DNA from: Parafilimonas sp.
GTDB taxonomy: Bacteria > Bacteroidota > Bacteroidia > Chitinophagales > Chitinophagaceae
Reading direction: 5' to 3'
Length of the DNA: 47,166 bases
Assembly (NCBI GenBank): GCA_019247895.1
Contig: JAFBAF010000253.1
Span: forward strand, 1 to 47,166
Translations under genes and position numbers: made by a program
Notes under the pieces: model-generated
The model's database searches: none
Told to the model about the DNA's origin: nothing
Seen by the model: only the letters and a program-made list of their open reading frames with translations
Shown here: positions 1 to 8,087 of the stretch, piece after piece
Layout of the letters: the number at the start of each line of letters is the position of its first letter
Position numbering within the stretch: position 1 is the stretch's first letter

Positions 1-699
1 AAAAATCTCAACGACATAAATCTTTTAAATCGCCTTGAAAAAATTCTTGATTTTACAAATTATGATACATTAGAATTTATTGACCATATTGAACAAAGGG
101 AAAAAGAGATATTAAAAATTAAATCGCAAATTGATGAATTGAAATCACTTAAAAAAGCGGAAGTTAATGAAGTAAAAAAAGAAGTTGATGAATTGAGAAA
201 TCAAATTCAAGAACTAAATAAACAAATAAAACTTAAAGAAAAGTTCATTAGCGAAGTTGAAAGCGGAAATATCCCTGAACTTGAAAGTCTTGCTTCTAAT
301 TATCTTATCCCGTTTCTTGTGACAAAGCCAAATATTATAATTTCTAAACCATTACCGAGTTTAAACGTGTCAACAATACAGCCGGCTAACAAGGCAAAAA
401 AAGTTGGACAAAGACTAACGATTAATTCACCGAAAAATGGAATTCTTGCGTTTGGTTATTTATTGGAAAATGAAGAATTCTTTGTTGAGAAAGGCTCGAC
501 AATTTCAATGGACACAGCACCAAAATTTCAAACAAGCGCAAGAAAAGCGTATGAACTTAGAGAAAGTTTTTTAAGGCAAGGAATAATAAATTCAGAAAGG
601 CAATTTACAATTGATAAAACATTTAATTCAATAAGCCAGGCTGCAAGTGTAATAATGGGAGACAGTAAAAATGGTAACAAAGAGTGGGGGATTTCATAA
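1..699 (+). CDS. Coiled-coil protein with C-terminal DUF4357 domain (5' end missing)
   Basis: The frame is open from base 1, so the true start lies outside the window; a TTG at 139 is only an internal candidate. The visible 232 residues begin with about 90 charged residues rich in Lys, Glu, Leu and Ile (for example KSQIDELKSLKKAEV), which look like a coiled coil. A linker follows, then a C-terminal block of about 95 residues with the DUF4357 signature: a central FFVEKGSTI strand, an RESFLRQGII helix, and the ending FNSISQAASVIMGDSKNG followed by W. DUF4357 is known at the C-terminus of GIY-YIG nucleases and other DNA-related proteins, but no nuclease motif is visible here because the N-terminus is missing. 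It converges with hutI and no terminator is obvious. The function is unknown; the DUF4357 assignment is by pattern only. Confidence 0.7.
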   Translation, partial: KNLNDINLLNRLEKILDFTNYDTLEFIDHIEQREKEILKIKSQIDELKSLKKAEVNEVKKEVDELRNQIQELNKQIKLKEKFISEVESGNIPELESLASNYLIPFLVTKPNIIISKPLPSLNVSTIQPANKAKKVGQRLTINSPKNGILAFGYLLENEEFFVEKGSTISMDTAPKFQTSARKAYELRESFLRQGIINSERQFTIDKTFNSISQAASVIMGDSKNGNKEWGIS

Positions 700-764
700 A
701 AAGCAGACAACAAAATACTCACAATCGTAAGAAACAGTTAACCATAATCTCAAATTATACGTGT

Positions 765-2000
765 TTAAACAAACTCTCCCTCAATCATCACCTTATCAAT
801 CAAATTATTGCCAAAAGCATAAGGCAAATAAGCAAGTGAAGAAATTGGTTTTGTAAAAATCAGGTTTGCTTTTTTCCCAATTGTTATACTGCCAACCTCA
901 TTTTCTAATTCCATTGCATAAGCGCCGTTAATTGTTGCTGCATTAATGGCTTCTTCAGGCAACATGCGCATTTGAATACAACTCATACTAACAACAGTAT
1001 TCATATTTCCGCTTGGTGATGAACCAGGATTAAAATCAGAAGCCAAAGCAACCGCACAATTGTTATCAATCAATTTTCTTGCAGGCGGATATTGCATGCG
1101 TAAAAAATAAGCAGCGGTAGGCAATAAAGTTCCAATGGTTTCAGAGTTTGAAAGTTTCAAAATTTCATCATCGGTCATTGTTTCCAAATGGTCAACACTT
1201 AAAGCATTTAATTCAATTGCTGCTTCAATTCCACCAATACTGTTCAACTGATTTACATGCAGCTTTGGTTTCAAATTATATTTTGCGCCAGCTTCGCAAA
1301 TACGTTTCATTTCATCAACAGAAAAAAATCCCTGTTCACAAAAACAATCAATATAATCAGCTAATTTTTCTTTTGCAATGTTGGGCAGCATTTCATCAAC
1401 AATCAATTTTATATACGCTTCATGATCATTTTTATATTGCAATGGATAAGCATGCGCTCCTAAAAAAGTTGCCTTAATCGGTATAAGAGATTTCTCTTTT
1501 AATTGTTTTATTACACGCAACATTTTCAACTCGCCTTCAACACTTAAACCATAACCGCTTTTTATTTCAACAGCGCCTGTACCGAGTTGTATTACTTCAT
1601 TTAATCTCTTTAAAGCAAGATTGAAAAGTTCATCTTCATTCATTGCATTCAACTTGTTTGCAGAATTTAAAATACCACCGCCTTTAGCGGCAATGTCTGC
1701 ATAACTTAAACCTTTTATCTTGTCAACAAATTCTTCTTCGCGGCTTGCGGCAAAAACCAAATGCGTATGACTATCGCACCAGCATGGAAAAACGGTAGCA
1801 CCATTTGCATTTATAGTTGACAGTTGATTGTTGTAAGTTGGCAGATTACTCATCGTTCCATAATCCGCAATCTTTCCATCTTCAATAATTAAATATGCAT
1901 TTTGTATGCAAGGCAATTGAGACAACTCTTTTCCACGCAGTAAAAAATTCTTATCTCGAACATTTACAAGCAAGCCAATGTTAGTGATGATTGTTTTCAT
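765..2000 (-). CDS. hutI: Imidazolonepropionase
   Basis: This cytosolic amidohydrolase opens 4-imidazolone-5-propionate to N-formimino-L-glutamate, the third step of histidine degradation. At 411 residues it has normal family length. The metal-binding pair sits in DSHTHLVF (H78, H80). Further on are the substrate-loop motif VEIKSGYG (about 144-151), GAHAYP (H183), HVNQ (H248), DHLE (D270, H271) and ASDFNPGSSPS (D322), all in the order expected of HutI. The other hut genes (hutH, hutU, hutG) are not in the window, so it stands apart from a hut operon here. The upstream small gene is separated from it by a strong terminator, so hutI probably has its own promoter close to or overlapping that hairpin. 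Confidence 0.95.
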   Translation of the reverse strand: MKTIITNIGLLVNVRDKNFLLRGKELSQLPCIQNAYLIIEDGKIADYGTMSNLPTYNNQLSTINANGATVFPCWCDSHTHLVFAASREEEFVDKIKGLSYADIAAKGGGILNSANKLNAMNEDELFNLALKRLNEVIQLGTGAVEIKSGYGLSVEGELKMLRVIKQLKEKSLIPIKATFLGAHAYPLQYKNDHEAYIKLIVDEMLPNIAKEKLADYIDCFCEQGFFSVDEMKRICEAGAKYNLKPKLHVNQLNSIGGIEAAIELNALSVDHLETMTDDEILKLSNSETIGTLLPTAAYFLRMQYPPARKLIDNNCAVALASDFNPGSSPSGNMNTVVSMSCIQMRMLPEEAINAATINGAYAMELENEVGSITIGKKANLIFTKPISSLAYLPYAFGNNLIDKVMIEGEFV

Positions 2001-2031
2001 TAAAAACCTCTTTTAACGGGCTTAAGTTAAA

Positions 2032-2064
2032 ACAAAAAAATTCCCGTTTCAACAACGGGAATTT
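2032..2064 (-). terminator. Rho-independent terminator of the 66-residue gene
   Basis: A perfect 11-bp inverted repeat (arms 2038-2048 and 2054-2064, loop of 5) has core arms TTCCCGTT and AACGGGAA. On the minus strand it is followed by a run of seven T (complement of 2034-2040). It lies just downstream of the small gene at 2086-2286 and upstream of hutI, and so should separate the two transcription units. Confidence 0.85.
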
Positions 2065-2085
2065 CATCTATATATTAAGCGTAAA

Positions 2086-2286
2086 TTAAAGACTGATACT
2101 AATATTCATTAATTCAGTTAATCTTTTATCAACATCTTTCAAACTCATGTAAAGTGTTTTTACCTCGTGCAGCTTCTCTCCTTTTGTAATAGCCTGGTGA
2201 TAAATTACAGTAAGTTCTTCTTTTTGCTTTTGAAGCTGGGAGATTACGGCATTTAATCCTGTTTGAGTAGCGGTAGCAACATTCAT
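2086..2286 (-). CDS. Small hypothetical protein, probably helical
   Basis: This 66-residue protein starts MNVATATQTG. It contains two predicted amphipathic helices rich in Leu, Lys, Glu and Gln (around 14-35 and 43-60), with no membrane segment, Cys pair or signal peptide. I do not recognise the family. Support for a real gene comes from context: it fills the gap between hutI and the ABC permease on the same strand, has coding-like composition, and is followed within about 20 bases by a strong intrinsic terminator that serves nothing else on that strand. It might be a small coiled-coil or adaptor protein; that is a guess. Confidence 0.6.
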   Translation of the reverse strand: MNVATATQTGLNAVISQLQKQKEELTVIYHQAITKGEKLHEVKTLYMSLKDVDKRLTELMNISISL

Positions 2287-2446
2287 AAAAAATTTTTATT
2301 CGGTTTTAGATTTTAAAAAAAATAAAAGTCAAAATCCGTACCTAAAATTCAAAACATGAAAAGTTTTCCGTAATGTAACAATTAGAGTTGGTAAAGATGG
2401 CTTTCATTGTGTAGAACGTACATATTCAAAGGAAGAAAAATCAGCA

Positions 2447-3553
2447 TTATTCCCAACGAAAGACTTTAATGGCCACAGTATAGATAATAACACCCCAAAT
2501 TAAAAGCACGCCTACATCTTGCCAGCAACTGATAAAGCTTGCTCCTTCAAACGAAATATTGCGCATTGCATTGTTGAAGTGTGTTAGCGGAAGAATATTA
2601 CAGAATACTTGCAGCCATTTTGGAAAAACACTTACAGGAAAAAATGTTCCGGCTAAAAGAAATTGTGGCAGTGTGAACATGTTTGCAAAAGGCGGAATAG
2701 TGCTTTCGTTTTTTGCAACACTGCTTACAACAAACCCAAAACCCATGAAAACAATTAAAGCAATAAAACTTAGCAGCATAATTTCAAGAAAGGTTGCAAA
2801 GCCATGCACAAGAGTGAAATTAAAAGCAAGCACGCCAATAGCAATAATAATAACCGCCGTCATCATTTGAAATAATACACGGCTTAAAGCTTCACCTAAA
2901 ACAATATAAGTGCGGCGAATTGGCGTGGCAAAAAATCTTTTTAAGATTAGTTGCTGGCGCAGATTGAAAAAAGTAAAAGCAACACCAAACACACCAGCAC
3001 TTAATAAAGAAAATCCTAATTGTCCGGGCAGAATAAAATCTATGCGGCGATAAACTCTGCCGGGAATTTTTTCTATTTTATTACTTATAGTGGCAATGGT
3101 TTGGGCCTGCGGATATTTACTTTGATTGATATTATTAATTACATTTTTTAAGATGGATTCAAGCACATCTATATTTTGCGGATTAACGGCTTCTGAACTT
3201 TTTAATTCAATCGTATAGTCAGGATTCGCAGCATTATTTTTTACGATATTGATTACAGCAGTAATATTTCCTTTTTCAAGATCTTCTTTTAACAAGCTGT
3301 CGTTTTCATTTACAAAATGAATGCTACCGATATTTTTTATAGCATTGTAAACAGGATTTAATGTGTCGGCATTCTTGCTTAACGCTACATCTAATGAAAT
3401 ACCGCCGCCTTCGCCGATAAAACCAAACACGAGTATAAAAACCAATGGAAAAACAATGCTGAAAATAACTGCAGAAGGACTTCTGAAAATGGAACGAAGA
3501 CTTCCTTTTGAAATTGCAAGCATTGCTTTAAACTGGCTATACTTTGTTTGCAT
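2447..3553 (-). CDS. ABC-2 type transporter permease
   Basis: This 368-residue membrane subunit has the ABC2_membrane_3 layout. There is one N-terminal transmembrane helix (about 27-46, AVIFSIVFPLVFILVFGF), an external domain of about 120 residues, then five hydrophobic segments from about 175 to 365 around the cytosolic stretch LRQQLILKRFFATPIRRT. Such proteins pair with a separate ATPase to move drugs, lipids or polysaccharide precursors. No ATPase gene is present on either side in this window, which is unusual because the two are commonly adjacent. The substrate cannot be told. A candidate -7 element lies directly upstream, and a terminator of the FAD oxidase gene separates it from that gene. 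Confidence 0.85.
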   Translation of the reverse strand: MQTKYSQFKAMLAISKGSLRSIFRSPSAVIFSIVFPLVFILVFGFIGEGGGISLDVALSKNADTLNPVYNAIKNIGSIHFVNENDSLLKEDLEKGNITAVINIVKNNAANPDYTIELKSSEAVNPQNIDVLESILKNVINNINQSKYPQAQTIATISNKIEKIPGRVYRRIDFILPGQLGFSLLSAGVFGVAFTFFNLRQQLILKRFFATPIRRTYIVLGEALSRVLFQMMTAVIIIAIGVLAFNFTLVHGFATFLEIMLLSFIALIVFMGFGFVVSSVAKNESTIPPFANMFTLPQFLLAGTFFPVSVFPKWLQVFCNILPLTHFNNAMRNISFEGASFISCWQDVGVLLIWGVIIYTVAIKVFRWE

Positions 3554-3569
3554 AAAAAATAAATTGGCG

Positions 3570-3577
3570 CAAAACTA
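3570..3577 (-). promoter_or_regulatory. Candidate Bacteroidota -7 promoter element
   Basis: On the minus strand this reads TAGTTTTG, an exact match to the TAnnTTTG -7 consensus of Bacteroidota, 16 bases upstream of the ABC permease start. No convincing TTTG -33 box is seen about 20 bases further upstream, so support is limited to the one element and its position. Confidence 0.3.
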
Positions 3578-3615
3578 TTCTATGATTTATTATGCAGGGA
3601 AATAATTTTTCATAT

Positions 3616-3648
3616 AACAAACAAAAAGCTTCCGTATTGGAAGCTTTT
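3616..3648 (-). terminator. Rho-independent terminator of the FAD oxidase gene
   Basis: A perfect 10-bp inverted repeat (3624-3633 and 3639-3648, arms AAAAGCTTCC and GGAAGCTTTT, loop of 5) is followed on the minus strand by TTTTTGTTTG. It lies 22 bases past the stop codon of the FAD-binding oxidase. AT-rich flanks on both sides could allow weak activity in the other direction too. Confidence 0.8.
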
Positions 3649-3670
3649 ACGATTAAAAAGTGTTTGTTGA

Positions 3671-5104
3671 TTATACTTTTTGTGAAGCGGCTTTTTCATC
3701 AGCAGTTATAACGGTTACTTTCACATCCATTTCTTTAGGCTTTATATTTTGGTTTACGCGGAATAAATTTCCGGGATCATACTTTGCTTTTACAGCTGCG
3801 AGCCTTTCATAATTGCTTCCGTAAGTAGCTTTAATTCTACCTTCTCCTTCATCCATCATAAAATTAATATAAGCACCACCGGCAGAATATGGATGCAGTG
3901 CATTCCAATAATCTTTTGCCCAGGTAATGATCTTTTCATTATTGGCAGGATCAGGATCGATACCTGCAATTACCATTGCCCAGTTAGCATTGCGATAATT
4001 CCACGCAGTATCTGTGTTATCAACTTTTGCTGCGGCTCCATTTATTGGGTATAAATGCATCGTTGATAGCGGTGTTGGCAATTCGTTTCCATACCTAAGA
4101 TGAATGTTGATTGCATCATCACTTAATTCGTTTATGAAATCGGCTTTCCAATACCACTGCAAGCCAGCGGGCATTAATGCATCAAACATTGTTTGTAATG
4201 CAGGAAAAGGAATTGGTCCGCACCAATCGAGTGCAGGTGTTTTAAATGCACGCACTGCTTTAAAGGCTTCTGCCGATTTTTCAATTGAACCTGTACAACA
4301 CCACACAATGCCGCACATTTTCTTTAAATGCAAATTTTCCGGAAATGGAGGAAAAGGCGGCACAGTAAGAAAAGCAAAAAATCCGTTTATATCTTCAGGT
4401 GCATTTACAATAAAATCGCGATACCATTCCATTACTTCTTTTGCTTCTGAAATATCATACAAAACCGGGCCGCCATATACTATGCCTGCAGGTTGCAGCT
4501 TAAACAAAAAAGATACTACAACTCCAAAATTGCCGCCACCTCCTCTCAATGCCCAGAACAAATCTGAGTTTTCTTTTGCAGATGCTTTTACATAACGGCC
4601 ATCAGCCAAAACAACATTTGCTTCCAAAAGATTGTCAATTGATAAACCATATTTACGGGTGAGATGGCCAAGCCCTCCACCTAAAGTAAGACCACTAACA
4701 CCAGTGGTACCAAATATTCCGGCCGGCACGGCCATGCCAATTGAATTGGTTGCATGATCTGCTTCCTTTAACAGACAACCACCTTGCACCAATACTGTAT
4801 TTTCAGCAGGATCAACAGAAACTCCTTTCATGTTTGAAAGATCAATTACCAATGCACAGTCGGTTACGCCTAAACCTCCTGCATTGTGCCCGCCGCCACG
4901 TACGGCAAGCAGCAATTTATTCTCCCTTGCAAAATTTACGCATGTTATAACATCTGAAACATCAGTACAATAAGCAATGGCATCAGGATGTTTATCGATC
5001 ATTCCATTATATACTTTCCTGGCACTGTTGTACTCAGTATAATCTGGTGTAATGAGTTTACCGGATAAATTTGCTTGTAATTTTTCAAGTTCTGTGTTAA
5101 CCAT
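3671..5104 (-). CDS. FAD-binding oxidoreductase, berberine-bridge type
   Basis: This 477-residue flavoprotein belongs to the PCMH/VAO superfamily. The FAD-binding domain covers about 40-215. RGGGHNAGG carries H73, which in this family anchors FAD by an 8-alpha-histidyl bond. GLTLGGGLGHLTRKYG (about 138-153) binds the cofactor. In bicovalent relatives a Cys sits where this protein has F131 (AGIFGTTG), so only the His link is predicted. The C-terminal BBE domain ends with YINFMMDEG and YDPGNLFRVNQNI. Such enzymes oxidise sugars, alcohols or aromatic compounds; the substrate is unknown. There is no signal peptide, so it is probably cytosolic. It is monocistronic by its terminator. Confidence 0.88.
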   Translation of the reverse strand: MVNTELEKLQANLSGKLITPDYTEYNSARKVYNGMIDKHPDAIAYCTDVSDVITCVNFARENKLLLAVRGGGHNAGGLGVTDCALVIDLSNMKGVSVDPAENTVLVQGGCLLKEADHATNSIGMAVPAGIFGTTGVSGLTLGGGLGHLTRKYGLSIDNLLEANVVLADGRYVKASAKENSDLFWALRGGGGNFGVVVSFLFKLQPAGIVYGGPVLYDISEAKEVMEWYRDFIVNAPEDINGFFAFLTVPPFPPFPENLHLKKMCGIVWCCTGSIEKSAEAFKAVRAFKTPALDWCGPIPFPALQTMFDALMPAGLQWYWKADFINELSDDAINIHLRYGNELPTPLSTMHLYPINGAAAKVDNTDTAWNYRNANWAMVIAGIDPDPANNEKIITWAKDYWNALHPYSAGGAYINFMMDEGEGRIKATYGSNYERLAAVKAKYDPGNLFRVNQNIKPKEMDVKVTVITADEKAASQKV

Positions 5105-5328
5105 AAGGCAAGTTTTAATGATTAAAAAGAAAACAATGTATCAACTCTGTTAGCAAGAGTTTAATAAGATGAAGATTAAAAATAAAGCGGATGAAGAGCG
5201 CCTGTTTAAAGATGTGCCCGGCTAAATATTAGTGAAGCCTAAGGTACGAAGTTTATATAAACAGCCAATTTTTTGAAAATTGAATTCATGTTTACTGAAA
5301 GAAAATTAAAATCGCAAGCAGGTTCAAC

Positions 5329-5853
5329 TCAAAAATTCATTATCCTGAAAAATTCTACCCACGGGCCGATGGCAGTTTTATATTGCTTCGCCATCACTCT
5401 TGTTATTTGAGCGGTATGGCTTAAATCATGCGCTACCCAGGTTGCAAGCAAATTGCTCAATGTTACTTCTCCAAATTTTGGATGCATGCCTTTTTTATCG
5501 TAATCGGTTTGGTTTAAATTAAGTGATTTAAGCCAGTCAAGGTTTTGTTTACGGTGTTTTTCAAATTCATTCAATAGTACATCTAATGTTTTGCCTTTAC
5601 TTTCTTCATACATCGCAAAACGGTCAAATGAATCGAAAGGTTGTGTTATACCGAATTCAAGAATGCGTTTTATTCTTCCGTGCCAATCTACTTTTTCACC
5701 ATGCAATAAATGGCCAACAACATCATAAGCACTAAATGTGTTTTCACCTTCATTATTCATTATCCAATCATTATCCAATCCTGAAAGCAAGGTTTTAAGT
5801 ACAGCAGGAGTTCTTTCCAAAATTTGTATTGCTTGTGTTTGGTTATATTCCAT
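5329..5853 (-). CDS. DinB family / metal-dependent hydrolase-like protein
   Basis: This 174-residue four-helix-bundle protein belongs to the DinB/YfiT superfamily. The three metal-ligand histidines are visible: H48 in VVGHLLHGE, and H142 and H146 in AHDLSHTAQI. DinB-like proteins bind a divalent metal and include thiol transferases (bacillithiol or mycothiol dependent), but most Bacteroidota members are uncharacterised. It stands alone between the FAD oxidase and a pseudogene remnant. I see no promoter box or terminator I would defend. Confidence 0.85.
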   Translation of the reverse strand: MEYNQTQAIQILERTPAVLKTLLSGLDNDWIMNNEGENTFSAYDVVGHLLHGEKVDWHGRIKRILEFGITQPFDSFDRFAMYEESKGKTLDVLLNEFEKHRKQNLDWLKSLNLNQTDYDKKGMHPKFGEVTLSNLLATWVAHDLSHTAQITRVMAKQYKTAIGPWVEFFRIMNF

Positions 5854-5967
5854 AGACAGTCATTATGAAATTTTAGAAGAAAGCAGCAAATCAATTGTTA
5901 CAATCTATCGATAAAATTATTATACTCTTTGTTATAACATTATATTATTTCAATAAATGTTTTTTAT

Positions 5968-6076
5968 GTGAACAGAGTTGTACATTTTGAATACCTGCCG
6001 CTGATGCAGATTGGTTACAAAAATTTATAGTGATGTGTTTGGATGGAACCTCACAAATTTTGGTAAGCATGTGTAA
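5968..6076 (+). pseudogene. Remnant of a VOC (glyoxalase/bleomycin-resistance) family gene, 5' part only
   Basis: Three short reading-frame pieces join into a typical VOC N-terminus. From GTG at 5968 the frame reads NRVVHFE. After one missing A near 5991 it reads IPAADADWLQKF. After one missing T near 6026 it reads YSDVFGWNLTNFG, then a stop at 6074. VOC proteins of this group commonly begin with a His-Phe-Glu strand, an Ile-Pro-Ala-x-Asp turn, and an Arg/Gln-Lys-Phe-Tyr...Val-Phe-Gly-Trp helix, which is what the joined pieces give. About 36 codons remain; the rest of the roughly 120-residue domain is absent. Frameshifts and truncation make this a decayed gene. Identity rests on motif recognition over a short stretch. 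Confidence 0.6.
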
Positions 6077-6114
6077 TGCTGCAACCGCTTAAAGTAAGCA
6101 TACCTATTATAACA

Positions 6115-7152
6115 TCAATCGAAAAAATTTTCAAAAGTTTTGTATATATTTCTTAAATAAGCAGCACGCTTTGGAGAAAATGCAGAAAGAAATTTCAGTG
6201 CTCTTTTTTTTATGACAAACGTATAATATGGTGGCTTTTCAATTTCGATTGGATTGAAAAGGTCTTTAAAGCGTATCAGATTATCGCTTCCGCCAAAACT
6301 TATATTATAATAAGTTTTATGTTCATTGTAAAAACAATCCTGCATAACAAAAAAATGCAGTTTTGCGGGTGGTGATTCGCTGGGTTTATATGTTGTAACA
6401 TGCAATGCACTTGTATAATGATAATACGATTGCGCATCCTTTACAATAAAAATCACATTTACCAGTTCGCCATCCAGATAAGCAGTATAGAAATCGCATA
6501 AGTTATACTTTTTACCTTCTTTATAAATGGCTTCATACACTTTAAACGGTAGAAAGCCATACCCTTTTGTTTTACTTACTTTTTTAAAAAGCTGGCGTAT
6601 ATCGTCAAGTGTTTTATCATCATCCACTTTTTTAAATTCATATGGCACCCTGCCTGCTAAAACTATCTTGCGTCTGCATTGCAGTTTAAAACCGGCCAAT
6701 AATTCTTTCTCAGGTTTGTTATAAATATTAAGATCAAACTCAACTTTTAAATGAAACGGAAAACGCAGTTCATTATCAAAATCCGCATCGGCGCATAAAA
6801 GATCATTAAACGGAGAATTTAGAGGCGGCCGTATTTGTAAATGCATGTAACTAATAGTTCGGGCAAACTCTTTTAATTCAAGATATAATTGCTTAATCTC
6901 AACACCGCTCGCCAACAGAACGGGGCCACCGTCAATTACTCCAACTTTAAAAGGATACATTCCAATCTCGATTATTGCTGCAAAAGCAATATCGTTTTGA
7001 TGGTGAGTATATTTTATATAAAGCGCTTTAGAGAAAACAGAGTTATATTCACTTGATACATAATATGGATATTGGGTGAACGACGCGTTGGTGGTTTTAA
7101 GTTTCTCATTCCAGTTAAAAGCTTCTTTTTCCGATACTCTTTGCCAGGGCAT
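6115..7152 (-). CDS. FemAB/GNAT-like acyltransferase
   Basis: This 345-residue soluble protein resembles the tandem-GNAT 'FemAB-like' (Acetyltransf_6) group. The second half has the core pattern GYGFLPFKVYEAIYKEGK, then strands YTAYLDGELVNVIFIV and YYHYTSALH, and a later SPPAKLHFFVMQDCF helix with YNISFGGSDNLIRFK. Members transfer amino-acyl or acyl groups and are frequent in polysaccharide and cell-wall loci; the closest known roles are peptidoglycan cross-bridge addition and exopolysaccharide modification. It lies a few kilobases from the polysaccharide cluster in this window, so modification of a surface glycan is possible, but it is not in an operon with those genes. The substrate is unknown. 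Confidence 0.65.
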   Translation of the reverse strand: MPWQRVSEKEAFNWNEKLKTTNASFTQYPYYVSSEYNSVFSKALYIKYTHHQNDIAFAAIIEIGMYPFKVGVIDGGPVLLASGVEIKQLYLELKEFARTISYMHLQIRPPLNSPFNDLLCADADFDNELRFPFHLKVEFDLNIYNKPEKELLAGFKLQCRRKIVLAGRVPYEFKKVDDDKTLDDIRQLFKKVSKTKGYGFLPFKVYEAIYKEGKKYNLCDFYTAYLDGELVNVIFIVKDAQSYYHYTSALHVTTYKPSESPPAKLHFFVMQDCFYNEHKTYYNISFGGSDNLIRFKDLFNPIEIEKPPYYTFVIKKRALKFLSAFSPKRAAYLRNIYKTFENFFD

Positions 7153-7308
7153 GAAATAAAATTAATATTATTTAGTTTATAAGCTATAGAGCAAATTGTG
7201 TACTCGTTTGCGGTGAAAATAAAATATCTTCATTTTATTTAACCGAAAAAGTTTTAAACGAATACTTTAATTTGGTTTTCATTCAAATCCATACAACTAA
7301 TAATTGCT

Positions 7309-8058
7309 ATGAGTTTAGCCATTTTCGCTTACTATCTTTTACTGGCTGTTATTGCTTTTGGCGTTTTTTTCTATAATCGAACGTATAATAATCTTACTGC
7401 CAGGAACAAAGAATTACTGCATGAAAAAAATCTCATCGAACTAAAAACTAAGGCATTCAGCAGCCAAATGAATCCTCATTTTGTTTACAATTCTTTAAGT
7501 GCTGCCCAATATCTTGTAATGATTAATGAAAATAAGAAAGCATTTAATTATTTATCAGACTTTTCATTGCTGCTTCGTCAAATGTTTGAAAATGCTAAGA
7601 AAACTTACGTGCCACTTACAGACGAAATAACTTTTGTAAAACGTTATATTGAACTGGAAAGACTCAGGTTTAATAATAGTTTTACATATTCAATTAACCA
7701 GGAAAAAATTGACGAATCAAAAAACTATTACATTCCCACAATGATGATCCAGCCTATTGTTGAAAATGCTATACGGCATGGGCTGGCTCCCAAAAAAGTG
7801 GATGCAGAATTAAAGATTGACTTTGAAACAAAAGATGATTTGTTAATGATATGGATAGATGATAATGGTATTGGATTAAAAAAAGATCTGCAGAGCTTTC
7901 CAAAATATGAAAATTCAGCTTTAAAAATTATTAGTGAACGTTTACGACTAATAAATGAAACAAATCACAGGAATAGCTATATAAAAATAACAGACAAAAA
8001 AACGACTGGTATGGATGGAGTTTTGGTTGAATTGGCGCTACCGGTTCAAAATAATTAA
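7309..8058 (+). CDS. LytS-type sensor histidine kinase
   Basis: This 249-residue kinase of the His_kinase (LytS/YehU) family has one N-terminal transmembrane helix (about 4-22), a short linker helix, the phosphoacceptor motif QMNPHFVYNSL (H57), and an ATPase domain with MIQPIVENAIRHGL (N153) and DDNGIGL (about 184-190). The usual multi-helix or TPR sensor region of the family is missing, so any signal must be sensed through the single helix or by a partner. It is followed 29 bases later by a LytTR regulator, with which it should form a two-component pair in one operon. Its target genes cannot be read from the sequence. Confidence 0.92.
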   Translation: MSLAIFAYYLLLAVIAFGVFFYNRTYNNLTARNKELLHEKNLIELKTKAFSSQMNPHFVYNSLSAAQYLVMINENKKAFNYLSDFSLLLRQMFENAKKTYVPLTDEITFVKRYIELERLRFNNSFTYSINQEKIDESKNYYIPTMMIQPIVENAIRHGLAPKKVDAELKIDFETKDDLLMIWIDDNGIGLKKDLQSFPKYENSALKIISERLRLINETNHRNSYIKITDKKTTGMDGVLVELALPVQNN

Positions 8059-8087
8059 TCATATTTGTTGTAAAATAATCCTATATT

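Noticed and set aside
765-2000. A histidine-utilisation operon
   Set aside because: Only hutI is present; no hutH, hutU or hutG flank it, and a terminator lies directly upstream.
2360-2501. A short plus-strand frame reading RVGKDGFHCVERTYSKEE
   Set aside because: It has no start codon, overlaps the end of the ABC permease antisense, and matches nothing I recognise; too little to call a gene or remnant.
4104-4595. A 163-codon open frame on the plus strand inside the FAD oxidase gene
   Set aside because: It is antisense to a well-supported gene and its translation has no recognisable motif; an antisense shadow of a long coding region.
5266-5283. AT-only hairpin between the FAD oxidase and DinB genes as a terminator
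   Set aside because: The stem has almost no G-C pairs and no clear T-run; in AT-rich DNA this is expected by chance.
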